Source: Pseudarthrobacter sp. W1I19
Lineage (GTDB): Bacteria > Actinomycetota > Actinomycetes > Actinomycetales > Micrococcaceae
Direction: 5' to 3'
NCBI RefSeq assembly: GCF_030817835.1
Contig: NZ_JAUSZR010000001.1
Coordinates: forward strand, 992,001 to 1,056,000
Length of the DNA: 64,000 nucleotides
Part shown: piece after piece, positions 25,541 to 33,783 of the stretch
How positions within the stretch are numbered: position 1 is the first letter of the stretch
Layout: the number at the start of each line of letters is the position of its first letter
Program-made: the position numbers and the translations under genes
The notes under the pieces: generated by a model
The model's input: only the letters and a program-made list of their open reading frames with translations
The model's database searches: none
What the model was told of the DNA's origin: nothing

Positions 25541-26266
25541 ATGCCAGTCGTACTGGAAAACCTGGGCAAGCGCTTCGGCGATGGCGCCCCGGTGCTGGAC
25601 GACGTCAACGCCAACATCGGCCAGGGCGAGTTCGTCGCCCTCCTCGGTGCCTCCGGCTGCGGCAAATCCACCCTGCTGAACATCATCGCCGGACTCGAGG
25701 CGCCGACGTCGGGCGCCCTCGAAGTGCCCAGCGACGGTGCCGCGTTTATGTTCCAGGACGCCGCGCTGTTCCCCTGGCTCACGGCCCGGGAGAATATCGA
25801 ACTGGCGCTCAAGCTGCGCGGCATGGGCAAGGCCGAGCGCAAGGCGAAGGCGCAGGAGCTCCTTGAGCTGGTGCACCTTGGCACCGCGGGGGACAAACGC
25901 CCGCACGAGCTGTCCGGCGGCATGCGGCAGCGTGTGTCCCTGGCCCGTTCCCTGGCACAGGACCGGCAGCTGCTGCTGATGGACGAGCCGTTCGCCGCTC
26001 TGGACGCCATCACCCGCGACCTCCTGCACGACGAACTGGAGCGCATCTGGAAGGAAACCGGGCGCACCATCGTCTTCGTGACCCACAACGTCCGCGAGGC
26101 CGTGCGGCTGGGCCAGCGCGTCCTGCTGCTGTCCTCCCGCCCGGGCCGCGTTGTCCAGGAATGGGCAGTCACCGAGGAACACCGAACCGATGCCGGGCTT
26201 GCCGGCCAGCTGACCGGGGTCATCACCGCCCGGCTGCGTGAGGAGATTCGCCGCCATGCCAAGTAA
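25541..26266 (+). CDS. Sulfonate-type ABC transporter, ATP-binding protein
   Basis: 241 residues. Walker A LGASGCGKSTLLNII, MFQDAALFPWLTARENIELALKL, signature LSGGMRQRVSLARSL, Walker B LLLMDEPFAALDA and VTHNVREAV are typical of the SsuB/TauB/NrtD branch. AAGGA precedes the ATG. Its last 11 bases overlap the permease start. Confidence 0.92.
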   Translation: MPVVLENLGKRFGDGAPVLDDVNANIGQGEFVALLGASGCGKSTLLNIIAGLEAPTSGALEVPSDGAAFMFQDAALFPWLTARENIELALKLRGMGKAERKAKAQELLELVHLGTAGDKRPHELSGGMRQRVSLARSLAQDRQLLLMDEPFAALDAITRDLLHDELERIWKETGRTIVFVTHNVREAVRLGQRVLLLSSRPGRVVQEWAVTEEHRTDAGLAGQLTGVITARLREEIRRHAK

Positions 26267-27236
26267 CTCCGTGTCTGATCCGGCGGTTGAGCCTGTCGAA
26301 ACCAGGATTTCGACAGGCTCAATCACCGAACCCTCCGAAACCCCTCACGTGCATGCCGCTTTGACGCGGACTTCCACCGGCCACGAGGATCTTCGGGAAC
26401 TTGAGTCCGGCCTGGACTCCCTGCAGTCCGACGCCGACCGTAAACACCGGGTGGACTGGAGCCGGGTACTCCTGCCCATCGCCGCCCTGGTGGTTCTGGT
26501 GCTCATCTGGCAGTTCTACGTCTCGCTTGGCGTGAAGCGCCGCGATCTGGTGCCCGGCCCGCTGGACGTTGTGACCCAGATGGGCGTGCTGTGGAACGAG
26601 GGCAAGCTCCAGGAATCCGTCTGGACCTCCATGCAGCGCGGCATTATCGGTTTTGTGATCAGCGTTGTCATTGCCACCCCCGTCGGCCTGCTGCTGGCCC
26701 AGGTGGCTCCGCTCCGCAGGGCTTTCGGGCCACTGATTTCCGGACTGCAGGTGCTGCCGTCCGTGGCGTGGGTTCCAGCCGCCATCATCTGGTTCGGCCT
26801 GACCGACGCCACCGTGTACTTCGTGATCCTGATGGGCGCCATCCCCTCCATCATCAACGGGCTCGTTTCCGGCGTGGACCAGATCCCGCCGCAGTACCGC
26901 CGGGTGGGCATCGTCCTGGGTGCGTCCCGGCTCCAGATGGCACTGCAGATCATCCTTCCTGCTGCTCTGCCCGGGTACCTGAGCGGCCTCAAGCAGGGCT
27001 GGGCGTTCTCGTGGCGCTCACTGATGGCCGCGGAAATCATCGCGGTGGGCGGCACCATCGGCTTTGGCCTGGGCTCGCTGCTGGACCAGGGCCGGCAGCT
27101 GTCCGATATGTCCGTGGTGATGGCCGCAATCCTGCTGATCCTCGCCGTTGGCATCCTGATCGAACTGCTGGTGTTCGCACCGATCGAAAAGAGGCTCCTG
27201 CGCAGCCGCGGCCTCCTCTCCGGCAGCACCCGCTAA
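26256..27236 (+). CDS. Sulfonate-type ABC transporter, permease with repeat-derived N-terminus
   Basis: 326 residues, six helices from about residue 65 on. Conserved segments include LQVLPSVAWVPAAIIWFGL and the EAA-like loop RRVGIVLGASRLQMALQIILPAALPG. The N-terminal 60 residues are extra; residues 10-23 (AVEPVETRISTGSI) are the translation of a head-to-head copy of the dispersed repeat. Ends the three-gene operon before a strong terminator. Confidence 0.9.
   Translation: MPSNSVSDPAVEPVETRISTGSITEPSETPHVHAALTRTSTGHEDLRELESGLDSLQSDADRKHRVDWSRVLLPIAALVVLVLIWQFYVSLGVKRRDLVPGPLDVVTQMGVLWNEGKLQESVWTSMQRGIIGFVISVVIATPVGLLLAQVAPLRRAFGPLISGLQVLPSVAWVPAAIIWFGLTDATVYFVILMGAIPSIINGLVSGVDQIPPQYRRVGIVLGASRLQMALQIILPAALPGYLSGLKQGWAFSWRSLMAAEIIAVGGTIGFGLGSLLDQGRQLSDMSVVMAAILLILAVGILIELLVFAPIEKRLLRSRGLLSGSTR
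26285..26327. repeat. Palindromic pair of the TTGAGCCTGTCGAAA repeat inside the permease gene
   Basis: Arms 26287-26301 and 26308-26322 (TTGAGCCTGTCGAAA and its reverse complement) are perfect, with loop CCAGGA. This appears to be the full form of the element; the copies at 18955, 20813 and 50195 are single arms. Confidence 0.9.
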
Positions 27237-27257
27237 GCCAGCCCCGAACTCACCTTC

Positions 27258-27296
27258 AGCAAAGCCCGACGGCGACTCCCGCCGTCGGGCTTTGCT
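27258..27296 (+). terminator. Terminator after the Ssu-type operon
   Basis: Perfect 17-bp arms (AGCAAAGCCCGACGGCG at 27258-27274 and its complement at 27280-27296) with a 5-base loop. Confidence 0.85.
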
Positions 27297-27310
27297 GTGT
27301 CCGGGGGACC

Positions 27311-27395
27311 CAAAGGCGTAACTTTTGTCCGCCTGTCGCCGCACCCGCCGCGTCATTCCACCGGCCGGGTTCTGCGCTGGACCCAAAAGTTACGC
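27311..27395. repeat. Divergent pair of ACCCAAA-GTTACGC elements
   Basis: GCGTAACTTTTGTCC (27316-27330) and GGACCCAAAAGTTACGC (27379-27395) are inverted relative to each other apart from two extra bases. They lie between the Ssu-type terminator and the cysG promoter. Probably remnants of a small repeat family. Confidence 0.45.
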
Positions 27396-27437
27396 AGTTA
27401 TGCCAGGACTGGGCGGCCCATCCCGCCTGCGGCACTA

Positions 27438-27516
27438 TGTGACGCAGCGTTACCTTACGTGAACTGGTGTTGCTCGGCCTTTGTGGGCGATTGTGACGCG
27501 GCCCTACCGTTGATTC
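27438..27516 (+). promoter_or_regulatory. cysG leaderless promoter with two TGTGACGC motifs
   Basis: TTGTGG (27481-27486), 18 bases, TACCGT (27505-27510), six bases, ATG 27517. TGTGACGC occurs at 27438-27445 and 27492-27499, and TACGTGAAC at 27456-27464. The stretch GGCCTTTGTG before the -35 is shared with the sulfite reductase promoter. Confidence 0.65.
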
Positions 27517-28782
27517 ATGGCAATTCAGGATATCTACCCCACAGCACTGCGCCTTCTCGGCCGCCCCGTGCTGGTGGTGGGCGGCGGCCCCGTTGCTGCG
27601 CGCCGCGCCAAGGGGCTGCTCGACGCGGGTGCACGGGTTACCGTCGTGGCTCCCGTTACCTGCGCTGCACTCCGGGAACTGGCCGACGCCGGCCTCCTGA
27701 CCTGGGAACCGCGCACCTACTCTTCCTCCGACGTCGACGGCGTCTGGTTCGTCCAGACCGCCACCGGTGATTCCGCGGTGGACGCCCAGGTTTCCGCCGA
27801 CGCCGATGCTCAGCGCATCTGGTGCGTCAATGCCTCCGACCATGAAGCCTCCGCCGCCTGGACCCCTGCCGTCGCAGAAGTGGACGACGTCAAAATTGCC
27901 GTGAACGCCGGGGGAGACCCGCGCCGCGCCATGGCCGTCCGTGACGCCGTCGCCACTGCTCTCGAAACCGGCGACCTTCCGCTGCGCCGCCGCCGGGCCG
28001 CCAGTAATGGTTCCGTTGCCCTGGTGGGCGGCGGTCCCGGCGACACCGGGCTCATCACCGTCCGCGGCCGCCGGCTCCTGGGCCAGGCCGACGTTGTGGT
28101 GGCAGACCGCCTGGGCCCCCGCGAACTGCTCAACGAACTGGCACCGGATGTCCGCGTCATCGAGGTTGGCAAGACCCCGGGCCACCACCCGGTGCCGCAG
28201 TCAGAGATCAACCAGATCCTCGTTGCCGAAGCACTCAAGGGCCACCGCGTGGTCAGGCTCAAAGGCGGGGACCCCTACGTCCTGGGCCGCGGCGGCGAGG
28301 AAGCCGAGTACTGCCGGCAGCACGGCGTCGAGGTTGAGGTGGTTTCCGGCGTCACGTCCGCGATTTCCGTCCCCGCCGCAGCCGGCATCCCCGTGACGCA
28401 CCGCGGCCTCGCCAAGGGCTTCAGCGTGGTGACCGGACACGAGGAACTCTCGGAGGTGCCGGCCCGCCCCGACCACACGGTGGTGCTGCTGATGGGTGTG
28501 GGCCAGCTGCGCGAATCCGCGTCCGCCCTGGGCAAAGCCGGCATGCCGGCGGACACCCCGGTTGGTATCGTGGAGAACGGTTACCTGCCCAACCAGCGCG
28601 TCACCATCGGCACCCTCGGTTCCATCGCGGACCAGGCGGAAGCCGCCGGTGTGGCCAACCCGGCAGTCATAGTCATCGGTGACGTGGTGCGCGTGAGCCC
28701 GTTCGCGCCGTCGCACTTCAAAACCGCTGATTACGGAACCACCACCCCGAACAGCCCCCGCAAGACCTCCGTCACCACCTAG
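27517..28782 (+). CDS. cysG: Siroheme synthase: precorrin-2 dehydrogenase fused to uroporphyrinogen-III methyltransferase
   Basis: 421 residues. The N-terminal domain has the NAD motif LVVGGGPVAARRAKGLLDAGA. The C-terminal SUMT domain (from about residue 165) has VALVGGGPGDTGLITVRG, GKTPGHHPVPQ, VRLKGGDPYVLGRGGEE and VVSGVTSAISVPAAAGIP. Together they make sirohydrochlorin, which the chelatase at 16.2 kb would metallate. Shorter than the enterobacterial enzyme (457), so the middle region is reduced and iron insertion probably depends on the separate chelatase. Confidence 0.92.
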   Translation: MAIQDIYPTALRLLGRPVLVVGGGPVAARRAKGLLDAGARVTVVAPVTCAALRELADAGLLTWEPRTYSSSDVDGVWFVQTATGDSAVDAQVSADADAQRIWCVNASDHEASAAWTPAVAEVDDVKIAVNAGGDPRRAMAVRDAVATALETGDLPLRRRRAASNGSVALVGGGPGDTGLITVRGRRLLGQADVVVADRLGPRELLNELAPDVRVIEVGKTPGHHPVPQSEINQILVAEALKGHRVVRLKGGDPYVLGRGGEEAEYCRQHGVEVEVVSGVTSAISVPAAAGIPVTHRGLAKGFSVVTGHEELSEVPARPDHTVVLLMGVGQLRESASALGKAGMPADTPVGIVENGYLPNQRVTIGTLGSIADQAEAAGVANPAVIVIGDVVRVSPFAPSHFKTADYGTTTPNSPRKTSVTT

Positions 28783-28788
28783 CCCCCA

Positions 28789-28854
28789 CCCAACTGGGTA
28801 GCGCCAAGTGTCGTTTTGAGCCCTCAAAACGACACTTAGCGCTACTTAGTTGGG
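28789..28854. repeat. 32-bp near-perfect palindrome between cysG and fprA
   Basis: Arms 28789-28820 and 28823-28854 match at 29 of 32 positions, with a 2-base loop. The core is AAGTGTCGTTTTGAG and its complement. Too long and symmetrical for an ordinary terminator; probably a mobile palindromic element, possibly used as the cysG terminator. Confidence 0.8.
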
Positions 28855-28880
28855 ACGGATCCAAGAAAAGGAACACAGCC

Positions 28881-30347
28881 GTGTCATCAAGCACCACCGT
28901 AGGTTCTGCCGACCGTCCGCTGCGCGTCGCCGTCGTGGGCTCCGGCCCGGCAGGCGTCTACGCCGCGGACATCCTCACCAAGAGCGAGGCTGTCAAGAGC
29001 GGCGAGCTGACCGTCAGCATCGACCTCTTTGACCGCTACCCGGCACCCTACGGCCTGATCCGCTACGGCGTGGCCCCGGACCACCCCCGTATCAAGGGCA
29101 TCGTCAACGCCCTGCACAAGGTCCTGGACCGCGGCGACATCCGCTTCTTCGGCAACGTGGACTACGGAACCGACCTCACCATCGAGGACCTCCGCACCCA
29201 CTACGACGCCGTCATCTTCGCCACCGGCGCCATCAAGGACGCGGACCTGAACATCCCCGGCATCGAGCTGGACGGCTCCTACGGCGGCGCGGACTTCGTC
29301 TCCTGGTACGACGGCCACCCGGACGTCCCCCGCGAATGGCCTCTGGAAGCCAAGGAAATCGCCGTGATCGGCAACGGAAACGTTGCCCTGGACGTGGCGC
29401 GCGTCCTGTCCAAGCACGCCGACGACCTGCTGGTCTCGGAAATCCCGGACAACGTCTACGCCGGCCTGAAGGCTTCGCCGGTCACCGACGTTCACGTCTT
29501 CGGCCGCCGCGGCCCCGCCCAGGTCAAGTTCACCCCGCTGGAGCTGCGCGAGCTGTCCCACTCCAAGGACGTGGACATCATCCTGTACCCGGAGGACTTC
29601 GAGTTCGACGAGGAATCGGACCGCCAGATCCAGACGAACAACCAGACCAAGACCATGGTTGGCACGCTCACCAACTGGATCGCCGAGCAGCCCGAGGACG
29701 TCTCCGAGCTGAAGGCTTCCCGCCGCCTGCACCTGCATTTCCTGCACAGCCCGGTGGAGATCTATGACGACGCCGAGACGCCCGGCAAGGTGGCCGGCAT
29801 CAAGTTCGAGCGCACCGAGCTGGATGGCACGGGCAACGCCCGCGGCACCGGCGAGTTCGTGGACTACCCGGTCCAGGCCGTGTACCGCGCCATCGGTTAC
29901 TTCGGCTCCGCCCTGCCGGAGATCGAGTTCGACCACAAGAAGGGTGTGGTTCCGAACAACGGCGGCCGCGTCCTGGATGCCTCCGGCACCCATGTGCCGG
30001 GTATCTACGCCACGGGCTGGATCAAGCGCGGTCCCGTCGGCCTGATCGGCCACACCAAGGGCGACGCCCTGGAGACCGTCACCTACCTGCTGGAAGACCG
30101 CGAAAACCTTCCGGTGGCCAGCGTTCCGGCCGAGGACGCCGTGGTGGAACTCCTCGACGCCCGCGGCGTGAAGTTCACCAGCTGGGAAGGCTGGCTGGCA
30201 CTGGACGCCCACGAACTGGCCCTCGGCGCAGCGGCCACGGAAGCAGGCGGTTCACATGGTGTTGAGGTCAAGCGTGAGCGGATCAAGGTGGTGCCGCGCG
30301 AGGACATGGTGGACATCTCCCGCGACGGTGTAGCCGCGCAGGTCTAG
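28881..30347 (+). CDS. fprA: FAD-dependent ferredoxin-NADP reductase (FprA type)
   Basis: 488 residues, adrenodoxin-reductase-like. FAD motif VAVVGSGPAGVYAADIL, FDRYPAPYGLIRYGVAPDHPRIKG, the NADP motif IGNGNVALDVARVL and the C-terminal GIYATGWIKRGPVGLIGHTKGDA are visible. It would reduce ferredoxin for sulfite reductase, in keeping with its place at the end of the sulfur block. GTG start with AAAAGGA upstream. A close paralogue is at 47308. Confidence 0.92.
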   Translation: MSSSTTVGSADRPLRVAVVGSGPAGVYAADILTKSEAVKSGELTVSIDLFDRYPAPYGLIRYGVAPDHPRIKGIVNALHKVLDRGDIRFFGNVDYGTDLTIEDLRTHYDAVIFATGAIKDADLNIPGIELDGSYGGADFVSWYDGHPDVPREWPLEAKEIAVIGNGNVALDVARVLSKHADDLLVSEIPDNVYAGLKASPVTDVHVFGRRGPAQVKFTPLELRELSHSKDVDIILYPEDFEFDEESDRQIQTNNQTKTMVGTLTNWIAEQPEDVSELKASRRLHLHFLHSPVEIYDDAETPGKVAGIKFERTELDGTGNARGTGEFVDYPVQAVYRAIGYFGSALPEIEFDHKKGVVPNNGGRVLDASGTHVPGIYATGWIKRGPVGLIGHTKGDALETVTYLLEDRENLPVASVPAEDAVVELLDARGVKFTSWEGWLALDAHELALGAAATEAGGSHGVEVKRERIKVVPREDMVDISRDGVAAQV

Positions 30348-30366
30348 CGCTTTTCGAAGTCAAATC

Positions 30367-30401
30367 AGTGGGATGGGCATTTCTGCCCATCCCACTTTTT
30401 T
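30367..30401 (+). terminator. Rho-independent terminator after fprA
   Basis: Perfect 13-bp stem AGTGGGATGGGCA (30367-30379) and its complement (30384-30396), 4-base loop, then a run of six T. Confidence 0.92.
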
Positions 30402-30487
30402 GGCCGATAAAGTAAATTCATTGGACAAACGCTTGCCGGCTCCGGCCAGCCGCTGCCATTCCGCCTGCCCTCACCAAAGGACCCGCC

Positions 30488-31423
30488 ATGAGCTCACCCA
30501 GTTACCCGCCTGCGCCCGAAAACAGCGCGTCAGTTCCGCCGGTTCCGCCCGCTCCTTCCAGTTTCGCCGGGCACTACCAGGGAGGACAGCCCGGCGGCTA
30601 CCAGCCGGAGCCGTACGGGCAGGTTCCTTACGCCGGCGGGCCGGGCAAGTCCTTCGTCACCACCTGGATTCTGTCCCTCCTGCTGGGCAGCCTGGGCGCG
30701 GACAGGTTCTATCTCGGCAAGATCGGCACCGGCGTCGCCAAGCTGCTGACGCTGGGCGGACTGGGTATCTGGGCCATCGTTGACCTGGTCATCACGCTGA
30801 CCGGGAATGCCAGGGACAAGGATGGCCGTCCGCTGGAAGGCTACCCGGAGAACAGAAAGAAGGCGTGGATCATTACCGGAGTTCTCTGGCTCGCAAGCAT
30901 GATCACCGGAATCCTGCTCACTATCGTGTCCATCAGCATTACGGCCCAGGCCCTCGAGGGCAGGAATGTTCCCGTTCAGCCGCCTCTTCCCTCGGCCTCG
31001 CGGGCAGCGCCCGCTCCATCATCCGGAAGCACCACCGATGAAAACTCCCTCGTGGCCACCGTCTCCGAAGGCAACACCGTAAAGATCGGCGTCCTCGATT
31101 CCCTGTACGCCGCCGAGATTCCCGCCATGTCCTACCTGAAACCGGCGAACGGAGGGTTCCTGGTGGTGGAGGTCTCATGGGAAACGCTCACCGGAACCAG
31201 CACCGCCGCCCCGATGAACTTCGAGGTCTACGACTCAGAGGGCAACCAGGGCGAACGGATCTATCTTGAGGATGGCCTGGGCGGCCTGCCCACTGAGGAA
31301 GTGGGCGCCGGGGATCTCCGCCAGGGACTCATTGCGTTTGACGTCAAGAAGGGGCCGGTCAAGGTAGTGGTCAGCGATGACTTCGGTGACCAGGCATCAA
31401 CCTTCACTTTGACCGCTCAGTAG
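30488..31423 (+). CDS. TM2-domain membrane protein with extracellular C-terminal domain
   Basis: 311 residues. A Pro/Tyr/Gly-rich N-terminus (1-55) precedes a TM2 domain: SLLLGSLGADRFYLGKIGTGVAKLLTLGGLGIW with its short turn between two helices. A third helix (about 125-150) is followed by a Ser/Pro linker and a beta-rich domain of about 110 residues resembling DUF4352-type lipoprotein domains (NGGFLVVEVSWETLTG). Role unknown; the C-terminal part is probably outside the cell. Confidence 0.7.
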   Translation: MSSPSYPPAPENSASVPPVPPAPSSFAGHYQGGQPGGYQPEPYGQVPYAGGPGKSFVTTWILSLLLGSLGADRFYLGKIGTGVAKLLTLGGLGIWAIVDLVITLTGNARDKDGRPLEGYPENRKKAWIITGVLWLASMITGILLTIVSISITAQALEGRNVPVQPPLPSASRAAPAPSSGSTTDENSLVATVSEGNTVKIGVLDSLYAAEIPAMSYLKPANGGFLVVEVSWETLTGTSTAAPMNFEVYDSEGNQGERIYLEDGLGGLPTEEVGAGDLRQGLIAFDVKKGPVKVVVSDDFGDQASTFTLTAQ

Positions 31424-31437
31424 TTAACCCGCCCGCG

Positions 31438-31878
31438 CTACTTCCCGGCTCCGCCTGCCGCCATCAGCTCCAGCCTCTTAAGCGTCTCGCGGTTGCGCAT
31501 GGTGATCATCGGGTCCCGAAGAACCTTGGGTAGGGCCTTACCCGGGCCGCGGATCGCATCCTCGGCCATGGTGACAACGCACTGGTTGCCCTGGTCCTGC
31601 AGGGTGATCACCACCTTGGCCTCGCCCAGAGGCCAGCCGCGCGCCACCAGTTCCAATGACTTCTCCGGCTGGGCAGCGGTCACCCGGGTGCTGTCGTTGA
31701 TCACCATCGGCCACGCCCCCACGGAATGGTGGAGGCGTGAGCCGGGCTGCGGCCAGGTGTCATCCACCGCGCGGATCCTTGAGGCACCCACTACCCAGCC
31801 GGAATAGAGCCAGCCGTCGGCAATGACCCGCCAGACATCGGCGGCGGGGGTGTTGAACAGCTGTGACACGGTGGACAT
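31438..31878 (-). CDS. SRPBCC (START/Bet v1-like) family protein
   Basis: 146 residues. The start MSTVSQLFNTPAADVWRVIADGWLYSGWVVGASRIRAVD is typical of polyketide cyclase/SRPBCC proteins, which bind hydrophobic ligands. ATG 31878 has AGGAAGGA in front. It follows the DUF1206 gene by 22 bases and closes a three-gene operon. Ligand unknown. Confidence 0.8.
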   Translation of the reverse strand: MSTVSQLFNTPAADVWRVIADGWLYSGWVVGASRIRAVDDTWPQPGSRLHHSVGAWPMVINDSTRVTAAQPEKSLELVARGWPLGEAKVVITLQDQGNQCVVTMAEDAIRGPGKALPKVLRDPMITMRNRETLKRLELMAAGGAGK

Positions 31879-31900
31879 GGCGTTCCTTCCTGTAGTGGAG

Positions 31901-32728
31901 CTACATCCGCCCGAAGCGCGACCGGATGAGGGCGAAAATTCCGTAGGCGATGAATCCGGCCCCGATGGCAACCAGCAGGTAGGGGCCGAAGGGGTGGTCC
32001 CGGAGCGCCTTGAGGCTGCCATCCAAGCCCGTGGATTCGTTGGCGTTATGCTTCGCGGCCGCGATCACAAAGAGAAGCCCGGTGAGGCACAGGGCAGCGC
32101 CTTTGGCGATATGGCCTGAGATGCCCAGGCTGTCGATAAGCCGCCCGCGCCGGGTGCCGTCGAAGTGGAAGAGTTCCTCCTTGAACCCCCGCCGGATGCC
32201 CTTGAAGACGAAGTACACGCCGATCCCGACGATGGTCAGGCCCAACGCCACCAGCGCCCACAGCCCCCAGAGAGTTCCCATCAGCGAAGCACTGAAATCG
32301 CGGGTGCTTTCACTGGAGTCGCCCCGCAGCCCGACGGCGAAACCCGCGAAACTGAGGCCTACACTCCCGTAGGCGATGGCCAGGAAGCCCGAGGAAACCA
32401 GCTTGGCCAGCCGCTCCTTGCGGGGAAGGCGGCGGGCCCGGAGTGTGGCTTCGCTGGCCTGCCATAAAGCAAGGCCGAGGCACGCAGCCACACAGCCCCA
32501 CATCACGGCCGGTCCCCACGCATTGGCCGCGAGCTGTTCGATGGCGCCCGTGGGCTCCGCCTCTCCGGGCTGGCCGAAGGCCACCGCAATGGCGATGGCC
32601 CCGATGATGACGTGCAGCAGCGCCATGACTGCGAACCCGGCCCGGGCCAGGACGTCGAGGGCCGGGTGGTTCGAGGCCTCCTCGACGGCGTCCGCTGCCT
32701 GGCTGAGGGTGGAGTCGCTGTCCGACAT
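31901..32728 (-). CDS. DUF1206 integral membrane protein
   Basis: 275 residues with six predicted helices arranged as three repeated pairs; each pair starts with a pattern like LARAGFAVMALLHVIIGAIAI, SSGFLAIAYGSVGLSFAGFA or GISGHIAKGAALCLTGLLFV. This repeat is the mark of DUF1206. Function is unknown. Three bases separate it from the upstream small gene. Confidence 0.85.
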   Translation of the reverse strand: MSDSDSTLSQAADAVEEASNHPALDVLARAGFAVMALLHVIIGAIAIAVAFGQPGEAEPTGAIEQLAANAWGPAVMWGCVAACLGLALWQASEATLRARRLPRKERLAKLVSSGFLAIAYGSVGLSFAGFAVGLRGDSSESTRDFSASLMGTLWGLWALVALGLTIVGIGVYFVFKGIRRGFKEELFHFDGTRRGRLIDSLGISGHIAKGAALCLTGLLFVIAAAKHNANESTGLDGSLKALRDHPFGPYLLVAIGAGFIAYGIFALIRSRFGRM

Positions 32729-32731
32729 TGC

Positions 32732-33022
32732 TTAGCCGTTCATGGGTCCTTCGGCGCGGATCTTCTCCGCGCCTGGTCCCTCGACGTGGACGGTGCAGCG
32801 GACCACCAGCTGCCCGGGGGCGTTCTCCAGCTCCACGAGGGAATCGTTTCCGCTTAGCACGGTGAAGACTTCGGTGCCCGGCACCACTGCCACGCCCTTG
32901 GCTTTGGCAGTGTCCCGCGCATTCCCGAACGCTTCGCGCTGAAGCTTTTCCACGTAGCTGCCGTCATCTTCACGGGCGGGGTCACCAAAGGCCCAGCCGA
33001 ACAAACTCCCTGTAGTACCCAT
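32732..33022 (-). CDS. Small conserved-looking hypothetical protein
   Basis: 96 residues, no recognised domain. It begins MGTTGSLFGWAFGDPA and ends in a segment with VELENAPGQLVVRCTVHVEGPG. The start is set at ATG 33022; TAATAT lies seven bases upstream on this strand, so a leaderless message is likely. It heads the operon with DUF1206 and SRPBCC genes. Confidence 0.6.
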   Translation of the reverse strand: MGTTGSLFGWAFGDPAREDDGSYVEKLQREAFGNARDTAKAKGVAVVPGTEVFTVLSGNDSLVELENAPGQLVVRCTVHVEGPGAEKIRAEGPMNG

Positions 33023-33073
33023 GCCCAAGATATTACGCGTTGTGCCTGTACAAGACGGGCTTTCGTAACATTA

Positions 33074-33087
33074 GTAAGTGTGCTTAC
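33074..33087. promoter_or_regulatory. Palindrome in the divergent promoter at 33.1 kb
   Basis: GTAAG (33074-33078) and CTTAC (33083-33087) flank TGTG, giving the inverted repeat GTAAGTGTGCTTAC between two divergent transcription units. Possibly an operator for a TetR- or MarR-type regulator, which is not encoded here. Confidence 0.4.
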
Positions 33088-33176
33088 CATAGGCGCACCA
33101 TGACCTTGAGGGGACACGGCAAGAGAGGTCCGCAGGCACGGCATCTGTAACCAGTTCAACGTTAGGAATGCACATC

Positions 33177-33713
33177 ATGGCAGGAAATCTTATTGCCCGG
33201 TCGGTTCACGATCTGACGGCAGCAGCATGGTTCGGTGGATCCTTGATGGGTGCCATCGGCCTGAACGGCGCGGCAGCGGCGGCCAGGGAGCCGTCAGAGC
33301 GGACCCGGCTCTCCAGTGCCGGGTGGATGAAGTGGGCTCCCTTCCAGACGGCCGCGTTCGCCTCCCACCTGGTGGCGGACCTTGCCATTGCCTGGGAAAA
33401 CAAGGAGCGCATTGCCAAGCAGGACGGCGTTGCGCGGGACACGGTGATCAAGACGGCGGTGACGGTGGTGGGCGCTGCTGTGACGCTGTACTCCGGCATC
33501 CTTGGCAAGAAGGTGGAGAAGCTGGCCGATCAGGGCGCCGAGGGTGCCACGGAGCCGCGGCCGGACGCCTCGGACGAACTGAAGGCGGCGCAGCAGCAGC
33601 TCAAGGTGCTGCAGTGGGTCATCCCGGCGTTCGCCGGCCTGGTGGTCATCCTCGGCGCGAAGCACGGCGAGATGCAGCGGCCGAAGAACGTGTTCGCGGG
33701 CCTGCAGCGCTAA
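33177..33713 (+). CDS. Hypothetical membrane protein
   Basis: 178 residues. Hydrophobic segments occur near residues 10-30, 50-65, 85-105 and 145-165. ARSVHDLTAAAWFGGSLMGAIGLNGAAAAA at the start resembles small actinobacterial membrane proteins of unknown role. ATG 33177 is preferred to ATG 33168 because AGGA lies nine bases before it. Confidence 0.65.
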   Translation: MAGNLIARSVHDLTAAAWFGGSLMGAIGLNGAAAAAREPSERTRLSSAGWMKWAPFQTAAFASHLVADLAIAWENKERIAKQDGVARDTVIKTAVTVVGAAVTLYSGILGKKVEKLADQGAEGATEPRPDASDELKAAQQQLKVLQWVIPAFAGLVVILGAKHGEMQRPKNVFAGLQR

Positions 33714-33730
33714 CGCAACGAGAACGTATG

Positions 33731-33764
33731 ACGACGGTCCGGCACCCAGGTGCCGGACCGTCGT
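33731..33764. terminator. Bidirectional terminator between convergent genes
   Basis: Sixteen-bp perfect arms (ACGACGGTCCGGCACC at 33731-33746 and its complement at 33749-33764) between convergent stops at 33713 and 33784. Confidence 0.8.
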
Positions 33765-33783
33765 CGTACGTCCCCTCCGGAGG

